Below are positions 18,436 to 27,787 of a stretch of 64,000 nucleotides of DNA, one piece after another (position 1 is the stretch's first letter; every line of letters begins with the position of its first letter). Where the stretch lies: the NCBI GenBank assembly GCA_020445605.1, contig JAGRGH010000049.1, positions 248,001 through 312,000 on the forward strand, read 5' to 3'. The notes beneath the pieces were generated by a model. The model did no database searches. It was not told the DNA's origin and saw only the letters and a list, made by a program, of their open reading frames with translations. The DNA comes from Chromatiales bacterium. GTDB taxonomy: Bacteria; Pseudomonadota; Gammaproteobacteria; JAGRGH01. The position numbers and the translations under genes were made by a program.

Positions 18436-19623
18436 ATGATCAAACCGCACGGTTCGGACACGCTCAAGCCGCTGTTCGTCTACGACCCTGACCGCCACCA
18501 TGCGCTGATGCACGAGGCCGAAAGCCTGCCGTCCATCGTGATCTCGTCGGCTGCTGCCGGCAATGCCGTTCAGCTCGGCGGTGGTTACTACACGCCGCTG
18601 TCCGGATTCATGAACAAGGCCGACGCAATGGCCGTCGCCGACAGCATGGTCATGACCGACGGGACCTTCTTCCCGGTACCCGTCGTCAACTGCGTTGAGA
18701 GCGCCGGCAACATCAAACCGGGCGACCGCATTGCGCTGCGCGATCCAAATGTCGAGGGAAATCCCGTGCTGGCCGTCATGGAGGTGACCGCGGTTGAGGA
18801 ATTCTCGGATGCCGACATGGCCTTCATGACCGAGAAGGTCTACGCCACCACCGATCCCGAGCATCCGGGCGTCGCCGCGTTCAACAGCGTCGGCAAGGTC
18901 TGTCTGTCCGGGCCGATCCAGGTTCTGAACTTCTCCTACTTCCAGACGGATTTCCCGGACACCTTCCGCACCGCAGTCGAGATTCGCAACGAAATCGCCG
19001 AACGCGGCTGGAAAAAGGTCGTCGCGTTCCAGACCCGCAATCCCATGCACCGTGCGCATGAAGAGCTGTGCCACATGGCACGTGAGTCGATTGGCGCGGA
19101 CGGCGTGGTCATCCACATGCTGCTCGGCAAGCTCAAGAAGGGTGATATTCCGGCGCCCGTGCGCGATGCGGCAATACGCAAGATGGTCGAGCTGTACTTC
19201 CCGCCGAACAGCGCGATGGTCACCGGCTATGGCTTCGACATGCTCTACGCCGGCCCGCGCGAGGCCGTGCTGCACGCGCTGTTCCGCCAGAACATGGGGG
19301 CGACGCATTTCATCATCGGCCGTGACCATGCCGGCGTCGGTGATTACTACGGCGCCTTCGATGCACAAACGATCTTCCAGGATCAGGTTCCACGTGGCGC
19401 ACTTGAGATCGAGATCTTCAATGCCGATCACACCGCCTACAGCAAGAAGCTCAATCGCGTGGTGATGATGCGCGACGTGCCCGACCATACCAAGGAAGAT
19501 TTCGTGCTGCTCTCAGGCACCAAGGTGCGTGAGATGCTCGGCAACGGCATTGCGCCGCCGCCGGAATTTTCGCGACCGGAAGTCGCGAAGATTCTCATGG
19601 ATTACTACCAGTCCCTGAACTGA
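18436..19623 (+). CDS. sat: Sulfate adenylyltransferase (ATP sulfurylase)
   Basis: Interconverts sulfate plus ATP with adenosine 5'-phosphosulfate plus pyrophosphate. The 395-residue product is the homo-oligomeric Sat type, not the CysDN type. Key motifs are QTRNPMHRAHE near residue 200 (the nucleotide-binding HxxH-type motif) and GRDHAGVGDYYG near 294. No APS kinase domain follows. In sulfur-oxidising bacteria this enzyme works in the ATP-forming direction with AprAB; aprAB is not in the window, so direction is inferred. It has its own upstream region and a hairpin terminator candidate just after the stop. Confidence 0.95.
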   Translation: MIKPHGSDTLKPLFVYDPDRHHALMHEAESLPSIVISSAAAGNAVQLGGGYYTPLSGFMNKADAMAVADSMVMTDGTFFPVPVVNCVESAGNIKPGDRIALRDPNVEGNPVLAVMEVTAVEEFSDADMAFMTEKVYATTDPEHPGVAAFNSVGKVCLSGPIQVLNFSYFQTDFPDTFRTAVEIRNEIAERGWKKVVAFQTRNPMHRAHEELCHMARESIGADGVVIHMLLGKLKKGDIPAPVRDAAIRKMVELYFPPNSAMVTGYGFDMLYAGPREAVLHALFRQNMGATHFIIGRDHAGVGDYYGAFDAQTIFQDQVPRGALEIEIFNADHTAYSKKLNRVVMMRDVPDHTKEDFVLLSGTKVREMLGNGIAPPPEFSRPEVAKILMDYYQSLN

Positions 19624-19634
19624 CATCGCCGACC

Positions 19635-19670
19635 GGCCACCGCGCGGATCGCGCGAACCGCGCGGTGGCC
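19635..19670 (+). terminator. Hairpin terminator candidate after sat
   Basis: A perfect 12-bp stem GGCCACCGCGCG/CGCGCGGTGGCC (19635-19646 and 19659-19670) with a 12-nt loop starts 11 nt after the sat stop. No T-run follows, so it may be a strong pause or mRNA-stabilising hairpin rather than a classical intrinsic terminator. Confidence 0.55.
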
Positions 19671-19725
19671 GTGTCTGAATCGAACCGACCTTCAGCCTCG
19701 CGCATCCTCCACCCCGGAGGTCCGG

Positions 19726-22557
19726 ATGGACGAACGTGATCGTTTCCATCAGTTCGCGCTGGAACGCGACGCGGAACTTCGCCGCCGCGTAAAGCTGTTT
19801 GGCACTCTGCTGGGCGAGGTCGTCGGCGAGCAGGCCGGCGCGCAGACGCTGGCTGCCGTCGAGCGTTTGCGCTCGGGGTTCGTCAGGCTGCGCAAGCGCG
19901 ACGACGAACGCCTGCGCCAGCGACTGATCGCCGCGATCGCGCAGCTCTCGGACATCGAGCTGGTACCGATCACCCGCGCCTTCAACATCTATTTCAGTCT
20001 CGTCAACATCGCCGACGAGATCCACCTGTTTCGTCAGCGCGAGCGTGTCAAGCGGCTCGGCCAGGGCCTGTGGGTCGGCTCGTTTGAACATACCTTTTCG
20101 ACACTGGCCGCGCAGGGTCTGAGTCGTGATCAGGTGCTTGGCCTATTCGAGCGCATCCACTACCAGCCGGTCTTCACCTCGCACCCGACCGAGGCCAAAC
20201 GTCGCACGATGCTGATGTGGTTGCGGCGGCTGTTCACCACCGCGCTCAAACTTGAACAGCCGGGCCTGGCCGAGGCCGATCGGCGCGCACTGATCGCGGA
20301 AGTCAAACGCGAAATCCAGACCATCTGGCACACCGATGAGGTGCGCGCGCATCGACCGCAGGTCGAGGACGAGATTCGCAACAACATGCACTATTTCCGT
20401 CAGTGCCTGTTCTCCACCCTGCCGGACATGTACCGGCGCATGGCCAGCGCGTTTGAGCGCGCCTACCCGGTCGCCGACGGTGGTCACCCTCTGCACCTGC
20501 CGACCATGATCCGTTTCGGCTCCTGGACCGGTGGCGATCGCGATGGCAACCCGAACGTGACGGCGGTGCAGACCTGCATGGCCGTCCGCTATCACACCGC
20601 GACGGTGCTCGGGGAATATATCCGGCGCGTGTCGGAACTGATCAGCCAGTTGACGCATTCCGCGGCCCTCAGCCCCGGCGCGAACGAAATTATCGAGAAC
20701 CTCGGCGAGGTCGACCAGACCATCAGTGTACGGCTGCGCATGCAGAACCCGCGACGTTTCGCATCGGAACCGTATCGTCACCGGCTGGACATCATCCGGA
20801 CACGACTGCGCGCACGGCTGGATGCAGTCGAAGCGCGCCTTGCGGGGTCCGAGAAGGTCACGGACGCGCCCGATGCCTACCAATCCGCGCACGAGTTCGA
20901 GTCCGATCTGAAGGCCATTCGTCACCTGCTCGTGCGCTCCGGCGACGAGGCAATTGCCAATGCAGCGCTCAGCGACCTGCTGCGCCTGGTCGAAAGCTTC
21001 GGATTCCACCTGATGCAACTGGACCTGCGCCAGGAAGCCAGACGACACACCGAAGCCGTTGCTGAAGTGCTCGCGCAGCAGTGGAATGCGCCTGATTATC
21101 AGAGTCTGCATGAGGCGGCGCGCCTGGAGGTGCTTGCCACAGCGATCGAGCGTGAATCGCTGCCGGTGGATCGCAGCCGACTCAGCGAGACAGCGAACGA
21201 GGTCATCGCGACGCTCGAGGCCGTTCCGGTCATGCGTCGCGAGGTCAGTTCACATGCGTTCGGCAGCTACATCATTTCCATGGCCTCGCGCGCCTCCCAT
21301 GTGCTTGAGGTCATGCTGCTGGCACGAATCGCAGGGCTCGCTGGTCGCCGCGGCGACGACTGGTTCTGCCGGCTGCGCGTCGCGCCACTGTTCGAGACGA
21401 TCAACGATCTCGGCAACATCAACGCCCTGCTCGGTGGCATGTACTCAAACGCCTGTTATCGAGGACTGCTGCACGCCAGCGGTGACATTCAGGAAATCAT
21501 GCTTGGATATTCGGACTCGGCAAAGGACGGCGGCATGCTGACCTCGGCCTGGAGTCTGTATCAGGCGCAAAGCCGAATCGCGGAGATCTCCCGCGATCAC
21601 GCCGTAGAGTTTCTGCTGTTCCACGGTCGCGGCGGCACGATCGGTCGTGGCGGCGGTCCGACCCACGAGGCCGTGCTCGCGCAGCCGCCGGGCACCGTGC
21701 GCGGGCGCCTGAAGTTCACCGAACAGGGCGAAGTCATCTCGTATCGCTACAGCAATCCCGAGACGGCCATCTATGAACTCGCCATGGGACTGACCGGCAC
21801 CATCAAGGCAAGCTGCGATCTGCTCGGCGAGCCGGAGGACAACTACCAGGACTTCGCGGAAGTCGCCGGCACGCTAAGCGTCGAGAGCGAGCGCAACTTT
21901 CGCGATCTGACCGAACGCACGACCGGGTTCATGGACTACTTCTACCAGGCGACGCCGGCCAACGAACTTGCGTTCCTGAACATCGGGTCGCGCCCGTCGC
22001 ACCGCAACAAGGGCGACCGCTCGAAGTCGTCCATCCGGGCAATCGGCTGGGTGTTTGCGTGGGCGCAGTCACGCCATACCCTGCCCGCGTGGTTTGGGAT
22101 CGGCAGTGCCCTGTCGACATTCGCGGACAGCGCGCCCGACGCACTTGAGAAGCTCCAATCCATGTTCAGAACCTGGCCGTTCTTCCGCGCCCTGCTGTCC
22201 AACACGCAGATGGCGCTGTACAAGGCCGAAATGCATATCGCGCGATACTACGCAGGTCTCGCCGAAGACCCCGGAACCGCCGAGCCCATCCTTTCCCGGA
22301 TCCGCGCAGAGTACGAGCGCACTGTCGCGATGATCATCGCAATCACGGGCCAGACAGCGCTGATGGAGGACGATCCGGTGCTGGCCCTGTCACTGCAGCG
22401 GCGCAACCCGTATCTTGACCCCTTGAACTTCATCCAGGTCGATCGACTGCGCCGCGTACGGGATGCACGGCTTTCCACCGAACAACGTGACAACGCCACC
22501 CAGGTCGTGCTGCGCACCATCAATGCAATTGCCGCCGGCATGAGAAACACCGGATAA
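19726..22557 (+). CDS. ppc: Phosphoenolpyruvate carboxylase
   Basis: Carboxylates phosphoenolpyruvate with bicarbonate to oxaloacetate, replenishing the citric acid cycle. The 943-residue product has the conserved FTSHPTEAKRRT (catalytic His), GSWTGGDRDGNPNVT, the LGYSDSAKDGG substrate loop, FHGRGGTIGRGGGPTH (glycine-rich loop, catalytic Arg) and the C-terminal QRRNPYLDPLNF-to-MRNTG tail involved in aspartate inhibition in other bacteria. Length is slightly above the E. coli enzyme. It ends 5 nt before the PhoH-type gene, so the two are probably one transcript. Confidence 0.97.
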   Translation: MDERDRFHQFALERDAELRRRVKLFGTLLGEVVGEQAGAQTLAAVERLRSGFVRLRKRDDERLRQRLIAAIAQLSDIELVPITRAFNIYFSLVNIADEIHLFRQRERVKRLGQGLWVGSFEHTFSTLAAQGLSRDQVLGLFERIHYQPVFTSHPTEAKRRTMLMWLRRLFTTALKLEQPGLAEADRRALIAEVKREIQTIWHTDEVRAHRPQVEDEIRNNMHYFRQCLFSTLPDMYRRMASAFERAYPVADGGHPLHLPTMIRFGSWTGGDRDGNPNVTAVQTCMAVRYHTATVLGEYIRRVSELISQLTHSAALSPGANEIIENLGEVDQTISVRLRMQNPRRFASEPYRHRLDIIRTRLRARLDAVEARLAGSEKVTDAPDAYQSAHEFESDLKAIRHLLVRSGDEAIANAALSDLLRLVESFGFHLMQLDLRQEARRHTEAVAEVLAQQWNAPDYQSLHEAARLEVLATAIERESLPVDRSRLSETANEVIATLEAVPVMRREVSSHAFGSYIISMASRASHVLEVMLLARIAGLAGRRGDDWFCRLRVAPLFETINDLGNINALLGGMYSNACYRGLLHASGDIQEIMLGYSDSAKDGGMLTSAWSLYQAQSRIAEISRDHAVEFLLFHGRGGTIGRGGGPTHEAVLAQPPGTVRGRLKFTEQGEVISYRYSNPETAIYELAMGLTGTIKASCDLLGEPEDNYQDFAEVAGTLSVESERNFRDLTERTTGFMDYFYQATPANELAFLNIGSRPSHRNKGDRSKSSIRAIGWVFAWAQSRHTLPAWFGIGSALSTFADSAPDALEKLQSMFRTWPFFRALLSNTQMALYKAEMHIARYYAGLAEDPGTAEPILSRIRAEYERTVAMIIAITGQTALMEDDPVLALSLQRRNPYLDPLNFIQVDRLRRVRDARLSTEQRDNATQVVLRTINAIAAGMRNTG

Positions 22558-22562
22558 ACACA

Positions 22563-23987
22563 ATGACAAAGCCACCCGCATCGTCTGCCACGACCGAAAC
22601 ACGCCTGTTCGTGATCGACACGAACGTGCTGATGCACGACCCGACGGCGCTGTTTCGTTTCAAGGAACACGATCTGTTCGTGCCGATGGTCGTGCTCGAG
22701 GAACTCGACTCCGCGAAGAAGGGAACCTCGGAGGTCGCACGCAACGTGCGCCAGACCAGCCGGTTTCTGGACGACATGGTGCGTGACTTGGATGCCGAGC
22801 AGATTCGTGCCGGTCTCCCGCTCGAAGGATACGGATTCGCCGGGCGACATGGGGGACAGGCCACCGGCCGGCTGTTCTTGCAGACCGAGGCGCTGGAGGC
22901 CAGCCTGCCGAAATCCCTGGCTGGACAGTCGGCGGACAATTCGATTCTCGCGATCACCATTGCCTTGCGCGAAGCACACGCCGGACGCGAGATCGTTCTG
23001 GTCTCCAAGGACATCAATCTCCGCATCAAGGCCGCGGCACTCGGCATCTATGCCGAGGACTATTTCAATGACAAGGTGCTCGACGACGTCAACCTGCTCT
23101 ATTCAGGCTATGTCGAGCTGCCCGAGAGCTTTTGGGAGACGCACGGCAAGGACATCGCCTCCTGGCAGGAAACCGACGGGCGTACCTTCTATCGCATCAC
23201 CGGCCCCGAGATCGAAGGCTGGTTTCCGAACCAGTGCCTGAGCATCGGCAGTTCCATGGATGCGATCGTTCGGGAAGTCGGCGAAGGATCGGCCGTGATT
23301 GAACGCGTACACGACCATCGCAACGAGCACCACGCGGTATGGGGCATCCGCGCGCGTAATGTCGAACAGAACTTCGCGCTGAATCTGCTGCTCGACGAAG
23401 AAATCGATTTCGTCACCCTGCTCGGCATGGCTGGCACGGGCAAGACGCTGCTCGCGCTGGCAGCCGGTCTGACCATGGTGCTGGACCGCAATCGCTATCG
23501 CGACATCATCATGACGCGCGTGACGGTGCCGGTCGGCGAAGACATCGGATTCCTGCCCGGCACGGAGGAGGAAAAGATGGCGCCGTGGATGGGCGCCCTG
23601 ATGGACAACCTCGAAGTGCTGACCGAAAAGACCGAGGGTGGTGACTGGGGCCGACGTGCGACAAACGACCTGCTTGCAAGCCGGATCCACATCCATTCGG
23701 TGAACTTCATGCGCGGGCGCACGTTCCTGAACAAGTACATCATCATCGACGAAGCACAGAACCTTACGCCAAAACAGCTCAAGACCCTGATCACGCGCGC
23801 GGGGCCGGGTTCGAAGATCGTCTGCCTGGGCAACATCGCCCAGATCGACACGCCGTATCTGACCGAGACCTCGTCCGGGCTGACCTACGTCGTGGACCGG
23901 TTCAAGAACTGGGAACACAGCGGCCACATCACGCTGCGCCGCGGCGAGCGTTCGCGACTGGCGGACTATGCGTCGCAGGTCCTGTGA
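22563..23987 (+). CDS. PIN-PhoH ATPase (PhoH2 type)
   Basis: A 474-residue fusion. The N-terminal PIN nuclease domain (about residues 10-150) has the acidic residues of LFVIDTNVLMHD, VLEELDSAKKG and SADNSILAIT. The C-terminal PhoH-like AAA ATPase has Walker A MAGTGKTLLAL and Walker B YIIIDEAQNLTPKQ. This domain order is typical of PhoH2 proteins, reported in actinobacteria as RNA helicase/RNase enzymes. It is the last gene of a pair with ppc and converges on the Sel1-repeat gene. Confidence 0.9.
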   Translation: MTKPPASSATTETRLFVIDTNVLMHDPTALFRFKEHDLFVPMVVLEELDSAKKGTSEVARNVRQTSRFLDDMVRDLDAEQIRAGLPLEGYGFAGRHGGQATGRLFLQTEALEASLPKSLAGQSADNSILAITIALREAHAGREIVLVSKDINLRIKAAALGIYAEDYFNDKVLDDVNLLYSGYVELPESFWETHGKDIASWQETDGRTFYRITGPEIEGWFPNQCLSIGSSMDAIVREVGEGSAVIERVHDHRNEHHAVWGIRARNVEQNFALNLLLDEEIDFVTLLGMAGTGKTLLALAAGLTMVLDRNRYRDIIMTRVTVPVGEDIGFLPGTEEEKMAPWMGALMDNLEVLTEKTEGGDWGRRATNDLLASRIHIHSVNFMRGRTFLNKYIIIDEAQNLTPKQLKTLITRAGPGSKIVCLGNIAQIDTPYLTETSSGLTYVVDRFKNWEHSGHITLRRGERSRLADYASQVL

Positions 23988-24039
23988 CAGGCCGTATGGT
24001 CCGGACGGAACACCGACTTTTCCCTTTTCGCAAGTCTGT

Positions 24040-24060
24040 GCGGGCCATGGTTCGGCCCGC
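24040..24060 (+). terminator. Hairpin between convergent phoH-type and sel1 genes
   Basis: GCGGGCC (24040-24046) and GGCCCGC (24054-24060) form a perfect 7-bp stem with a 7-nt loop, 52 nt after the PhoH-type stop and between two convergent genes. There is no T-run on either strand, so this is only a candidate bidirectional terminator. Confidence 0.35.
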
Positions 24061-24078
24061 CGATTGGCTGATCGTCAG

Positions 24079-24750
24079 TCAGGCCTGATGTTGGCCCCGC
24101 CCGGCGGTTGAACCGCGACTGTCCTGCTTGCCGCTCAGCAACGCCTGCGCGGCGCGACGTTCGTTCGGACTCATCTGTGCGTGGAGTTTCTCGAGCGACT
24201 TCTTGGCCGAGGCACTGCCATTAGTCGCCGCAGCAACGAGCCAGCGGAAGGCGACCAGCGGATTCCGGTCCACATGCTTTCCCTCCATGGCGAGCTTGCC
24301 CAGCTGATACTGAGCCGGGGCGAACCCGCTTTCCGCAGCGCGCGAATACCAGCGCAACATCTGCTGTGCATCACGTTCGGCGCCATAACGTCCCCAGCGA
24401 TACATCGTCGCCAGCATGTACTGGGCGTTGGCCGAGCCCTGCTCGGCCGCCGCACGATACCAGCGGCCGGCCTGCAAGTCGTCGTGATCGACTCCGAGAC
24501 CGTTGGCATACATCCAGGCGATGCGCGCCTGCGCCGGCGCGAACCCGGAATGCGCCGCACGCAGCATCCACTCGCCGGCAACCACGTAGTTAAGCCCCAC
24601 GCCGTCGCCGTTGGCATAGGCCCAGGCGAGGTGATACTGCGCCAGCGCCACACCGGCATTCGCGTGACATTCGAGTACCGGCAGTGCCGTTTCAAAGCGG
24701 CCGTCGCGCAGCGCGTCGAGCGCCACGCCCAGATCTGCACAGTCGCTCAC
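24079..24750 (-). CDS. Sel1-repeat (TPR-like) protein
   Basis: A 223-residue helical-repeat protein with about four Sel1 repeats: ALAQYHLAWAYANGDGVGLN, AQARIAWMYANGLGVDHDD, AQYMLATMYRWGRYGAERD and AQYQLGKLAMEGKHVDRN. Sel1 repeats make protein-protein contacts. No signal peptide is seen. The start chosen is GTG at 24750, which overlaps the upstream permease stop as GTGA; a longer in-frame extension overlaps the permease and is not Sel1-like. It is the last gene of a run starting at the LysR gene. Partner unknown. Confidence 0.83.
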   Translation of the reverse strand: MSDCADLGVALDALRDGRFETALPVLECHANAGVALAQYHLAWAYANGDGVGLNYVVAGEWMLRAAHSGFAPAQARIAWMYANGLGVDHDDLQAGRWYRAAAEQGSANAQYMLATMYRWGRYGAERDAQQMLRWYSRAAESGFAPAQYQLGKLAMEGKHVDRNPLVAFRWLVAAATNGSASAKKSLEKLHAQMSPNERRAAQALLSGKQDSRGSTAGRGQHQA

Positions 24751-25823
24751 GCCGGCGCGTTGGTGCCGGCTGCGGCGTCGGCCGTTCGCGGCCATGCGCG
24801 CAGCACCGCTTGCACCAGGGTTGCCAGTGGGATCGCGAAGAACACGCCCCAGAACCCCCAAAGCCCGCCAAAGAACAGGATCGCGACGATGATCGCGACG
24901 GGATGCAGATTAACGACCTCGGAAAACAGCAGTGGAACCAGCACGTTTCCGTCGATCGCCTGGATGACGAAATACGCAATCGAAAGGTAGAAGAAGTCCG
25001 AATGCCAGCCCCACTGGAAATAAGCCACCGCCAGCACGGGAATCGTGACCACGGCCGCGCCGATATACGGAATGATCACCGACAGCCCAACCAGCATGCC
25101 AAGCAGCATCGAATACTGCAGACCCATGATCGAAAACGTCAGTGCACTGGTAGCCCAGATGATGAAGATTTCCCAGAACTTGCCGCGCACGTAGTTGCCG
25201 ATCTGCGCGTCAACATCCGACCAGACCCGTTTCGCAAGATGATTGTCGCGCGGCAGCATCTGGCCGAACCAGGCAAAGATGCGATCCTTGTCCTTCAGGA
25301 AGAAAAACACCAGCAGCGGCACCAGGATCGCGTAGACCATGATGGTGATCAGGCCGACGACCGATGACAGCGACAATGACAAGATGCGCTGTCCGAAAAC
25401 GCCGATCTCGCCCTTGATCACGCGGATCACATCGTCGACCTGTTCGGTTGAAACAATCTCCGGGTAACGATGCGGAAGTGTCATCAACAGTTCCTGCCCG
25501 CGTGCGAGCATGCTTGGCAGTTCCTGGATCAGCTGCGTTGCCTGTACCGAGATTTGCGGCAACATGCCGAAAATCAGGAGCAGAACCAGCGCCAGAAACA
25601 GCAGGAACACGATGATCACGGCAAGCAGCCGCGGAATACGGGCACGCTCCAGGGGGCGAACGAGACCCTCGAGCAGGTACGCGATGACCACCCCCGCGAG
25701 CGCCGGCGCGAGCATTTCGCCCATCGACAGAACGATCGCAAAGCCGACGATCAGCGCAATTGACAGATAGACAATTTGCGGATCGGCAAGTGTTCGCTTG
25801 AACCAAGCGGTCAGGGTATTCAT
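24747..25823 (-). CDS. AI-2E family transporter (PerM/YdgG-like permease)
   Basis: A polytopic inner-membrane protein of 358 residues, the usual family length. It has two early TM segments (residues 18-50), a pair at about 60-90, a large hydrophilic region (about 95-150), then a C-terminal TM block. That block carries the family pattern FFFLKDKDRIFAWF, IGNYVRGKFWEI and SVIIPYIGAAVVTIPV, and ends in LFFGGLWGFWGVFFAIPLA. Family members export various solutes; autoinducer-2 export is shown only for some. It lies 11 nt downstream of an unknown gene and is coupled to the Sel1 gene. Confidence 0.9.
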   Translation of the reverse strand: MNTLTAWFKRTLADPQIVYLSIALIVGFAIVLSMGEMLAPALAGVVIAYLLEGLVRPLERARIPRLLAVIIVFLLFLALVLLLIFGMLPQISVQATQLIQELPSMLARGQELLMTLPHRYPEIVSTEQVDDVIRVIKGEIGVFGQRILSLSLSSVVGLITIMVYAILVPLLVFFFLKDKDRIFAWFGQMLPRDNHLAKRVWSDVDAQIGNYVRGKFWEIFIIWATSALTFSIMGLQYSMLLGMLVGLSVIIPYIGAAVVTIPVLAVAYFQWGWHSDFFYLSIAYFVIQAIDGNVLVPLLFSEVVNLHPVAIIVAILFFGGLWGFWGVFFAIPLATLVQAVLRAWPRTADAAAGTNAPA

Positions 25824-25834
25824 GGGGGGCCTGC

Positions 25835-26209
25835 CTATCCTTTCGGAGCGCCAAAACGCTTCGTGTAATGACGTGCGAACAGGGTCTCAAGTGCGGTGAT
25901 CACATCGGCGCCATCGCGCCCCTGCAGCATGTGCTCGCTCATCAGGGCGGAGGCCTCGTGCAGCAGATCGTCGGTATTCAGCATGGTGTAGTCGCCTGAC
26001 AGCCTGCGCATCGCGCCCACGACGGTTTCGGATTCAGGCCGAGGGGTGAGCACCGGAACAGCGGACGCCACTTCTGCATTGGCCTGACGACGCCCGGCCA
26101 GAACCTCGACGAGCGCGAGCACGGTTTCCTGATCACGCGCGTCCAGGTCCGCGAACAGTTTGAGCAGACGGCGTTGAAGGCCGCCCGTGATCGCCGGATT
26201 CGCAATCAA
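25835..26209 (-). CDS. Unknown protein coupled to LysR gene
   Basis: I do not recognise this 124-residue protein. It is mostly helical and acidic: GGLQRRLLKLFADLDARDQETVLALVEVLAGRR at the N-terminus (split for length), then a Pro/Thr/Ser-rich linker, then GDYTMLNTDDLLHEASALMSEHML and ALETLFARHYTKRFG. The only sensible start is TTG at 26209, overlapping the LysR stop as TTGA, so translation is probably coupled. Without coupling, TTG would be weak, suggesting low stoichiometry. No membrane segment or signal peptide is visible. Confidence 0.7.
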   Translation of the reverse strand: MIANPAITGGLQRRLLKLFADLDARDQETVLALVEVLAGRRQANAEVASAVPVLTPRPESETVVGAMRRLSGDYTMLNTDDLLHEASALMSEHMLQGRDGADVITALETLFARHYTKRFGAPKG

Positions 26210-27120
26210 ACGCTGGGTTCTACTGTCTCGGTGCAATAGTCGCGCGCGAACTCGAGCAATTCTTCCATTACCCGGTGGCGGAATTTCTGCTTCTGGCGCA
26301 CGAACGAGAATGGTCGTTCCAGCGGCGGATCCAGCGCAATTGCCCGCAGGGTGCCCAGCTGTAGCTCTTTTGCAATTGTGGTCTTGGAGATGATCGAAAG
26401 CCCCATGCCGGCTTCGACCGCACCCTTGACGGCCTCGGGACTGCCGAGTTCCATGCTGATCTTGATCGCGCTTTCGTCGCATCCGCCCGCGGTGCGCAGG
26501 TATTCCGCAATCACCTCGCGCGTGCCCGAACCTTCCTCGCGGCAGATGAACGGAAACGTCGTCATGCGTTCCACGCTCACGCTGCCGGCACTCGCGAGCG
26601 GATGATCCGGATCGACCACAACGACCAGTTCGTCGATCCGGCACACCTCGACGTCGAGATTCTTGTTCGCGACCGGTGCTTCTACAACGCCGAGATCGAT
26701 GGTGTTGTTCTCCACCATCTGCACAATGCCGTCGGTATTCGAGACCTTCAGATGTATCTCGACGTCCGGGTAACGCTTTTTGAAATCGCCAAGCAGCGAC
26801 GGCAGCATGTATTCAGCCACCGTCGTGCTCGCACCCAGCAGCAGCGCGCCGCTGACATCACCCGTGACCTCCTTGACGGCGTTCTCCATCTGCGCGTAGA
26901 GATCGAAGATGCGATCGGCGTACTCATAGACCCGCCGGCCGGCATCCGTAAGGGAGATGCGGTTATGCGTACGATCGAACAGTCGGGTGTTGAACTGTTC
27001 TTCGAGCTGACGAACCTGAAACGTGACCGCGGGCTGCGTCATGTGCAGCGCCTCGGCGGCCTTCGTGAAGCTCAGCAGCTTCGCGACCGTGAAAAACACC
27101 TGTAGACGACGATCGGCCAT
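26206..27120 (-). CDS. LysR-family transcriptional regulator
   Basis: A 304-residue regulator with an N-terminal winged HTH (SFTKAAEALHMTQPAVTFQVRQLEEQFNTRLFDRT) and a C-terminal periplasmic-binding-like effector domain (GASTTVAEYMLPSLLGDF, NNTIDLGVVEAP, EEGSGTREVIAEYL). These segments resemble CysB/CbbR-type members and the LysR genes often found beside DsrE-type genes in sulfur oxidisers. It lies downstream of dsrE and tusA but has its own strong promoter. The shared -10 motif at the tusA promoter makes those genes likely targets; this is inference. Confidence 0.93.
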   Translation of the reverse strand: MADRRLQVFFTVAKLLSFTKAAEALHMTQPAVTFQVRQLEEQFNTRLFDRTHNRISLTDAGRRVYEYADRIFDLYAQMENAVKEVTGDVSGALLLGASTTVAEYMLPSLLGDFKKRYPDVEIHLKVSNTDGIVQMVENNTIDLGVVEAPVANKNLDVEVCRIDELVVVVDPDHPLASAGSVSVERMTTFPFICREEGSGTREVIAEYLRTAGGCDESAIKISMELGSPEAVKGAVEAGMGLSIISKTTIAKELQLGTLRAIALDPPLERPFSFVRQKQKFRHRVMEELLEFARDYCTETVEPSV

Positions 27121-27184
27121 GGTGGTTCTGGTCTCATGTCCCGGCGTGAGCGAAAAAAACGCGACGCGCTTGAGAGGCGGTTCT

Positions 27185-27213
27185 TATATACAGAAATAAA
27201 TTTCTTATGCCAA
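27185..27213 (-). promoter_or_regulatory. Sigma-70-type promoter of the lysR gene with repeated TTCTTAT
   Basis: On the minus strand TTGGCA (27208-27213, five of six) and TATATA (27185-27190) are separated by exactly 17 bp. TTCTTAT (plus strand) occurs at 27181-27187 and 27202-27208, 21 bp or two helical turns apart, covering the space between the boxes. This suits autoregulation by the LysR protein. Confidence 0.6.
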
Positions 27214-27218
27214 CCGGC

Positions 27219-27255
27219 AAAAAAAACCCGCGGACCGGAACCGGACCACGGGTTT
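27219..27255 (-). terminator. Intrinsic terminator after the dsrE gene
   Basis: On the minus strand a stem starting AAACCCG and ending CGGGTTT, with an inner GGTCCGG/CCGGTCC helix, is followed by a run of eight T. It lies just after the DsrE stop and separates it from the lysR promoter. This is the clearest intrinsic terminator in the window. Confidence 0.85.
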
Positions 27256-27261
27256 GTTCGT

Positions 27262-27744
27262 TCAGATGTACAGGCAGATGTCCGATTCGCCGGCAAACTC
27301 GAAGAACGTCGCGGCACCACCAAACTCGAGCCCGTCGATGAAATCCTTGTGATCGAAGTCGAACAGATCGACCGTCATCTGGCAGGCGATCAGCTTGACC
27401 TCGGCCTCCTGACACAGTTCGCGCAACTCTTCGACGCTCGCCACACCCTTGGCCTTCATCTTGTTCTTCATCATGAAGGTCATCATGCTCTGCATGCCGG
27501 GCAGTGCGGTCAATGCAACCGGGAACCACTTGTCCATTGCCAGCGGCATGGGCATTCCGGGATTGCCGAGCGGCGTCACCTGCAGGTCGAGCTTTTTGCG
27601 CACAAGCTGGAGCCCGTAGAAGGTGAAGAAGATCTGCGTGTCGTAGCCGAGCGCCGCGGCGGTCGACGCCAAAATGAACGGCGGATACGCCCAGTCGAGC
27701 GAACCCTTTGTAGCGATGATGGCCAAGCTCTTGGTATCGGACAT
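27262..27744 (-). CDS. DsrE/DsrF-like sulfur-transfer protein (DsrE2 type)
   Basis: A 160-residue protein with the DsrE-like fold: an N-terminal strand-loop KSLAIIATKGSLDWAYPPFILASTAA, a Met-rich middle segment (MMTFMMKNKMKAKG) and VKLIACQMTVDLFDF carrying C121, the conserved cysteine position, plus C111. Relatives encoded with TusA and rhodanese in sulfur oxidisers are thought to carry or anchor sulfur in the cytoplasm. The Met-rich hydrophobic stretch suggests membrane contact. It is 43 nt downstream of the TusA gene, forming a two-gene operon that ends at an intrinsic terminator. No rhodanese gene is present here. Confidence 0.88.
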   Translation of the reverse strand: MSDTKSLAIIATKGSLDWAYPPFILASTAAALGYDTQIFFTFYGLQLVRKKLDLQVTPLGNPGMPMPLAMDKWFPVALTALPGMQSMMTFMMKNKMKAKGVASVEELRELCQEAEVKLIACQMTVDLFDFDHKDFIDGLEFGGAATFFEFAGESDICLYI

Positions 27745-27787
27745 TTGCTTACCCTCCGGTTCCGGTCTCTGGTCGGACCGCGTTCAA

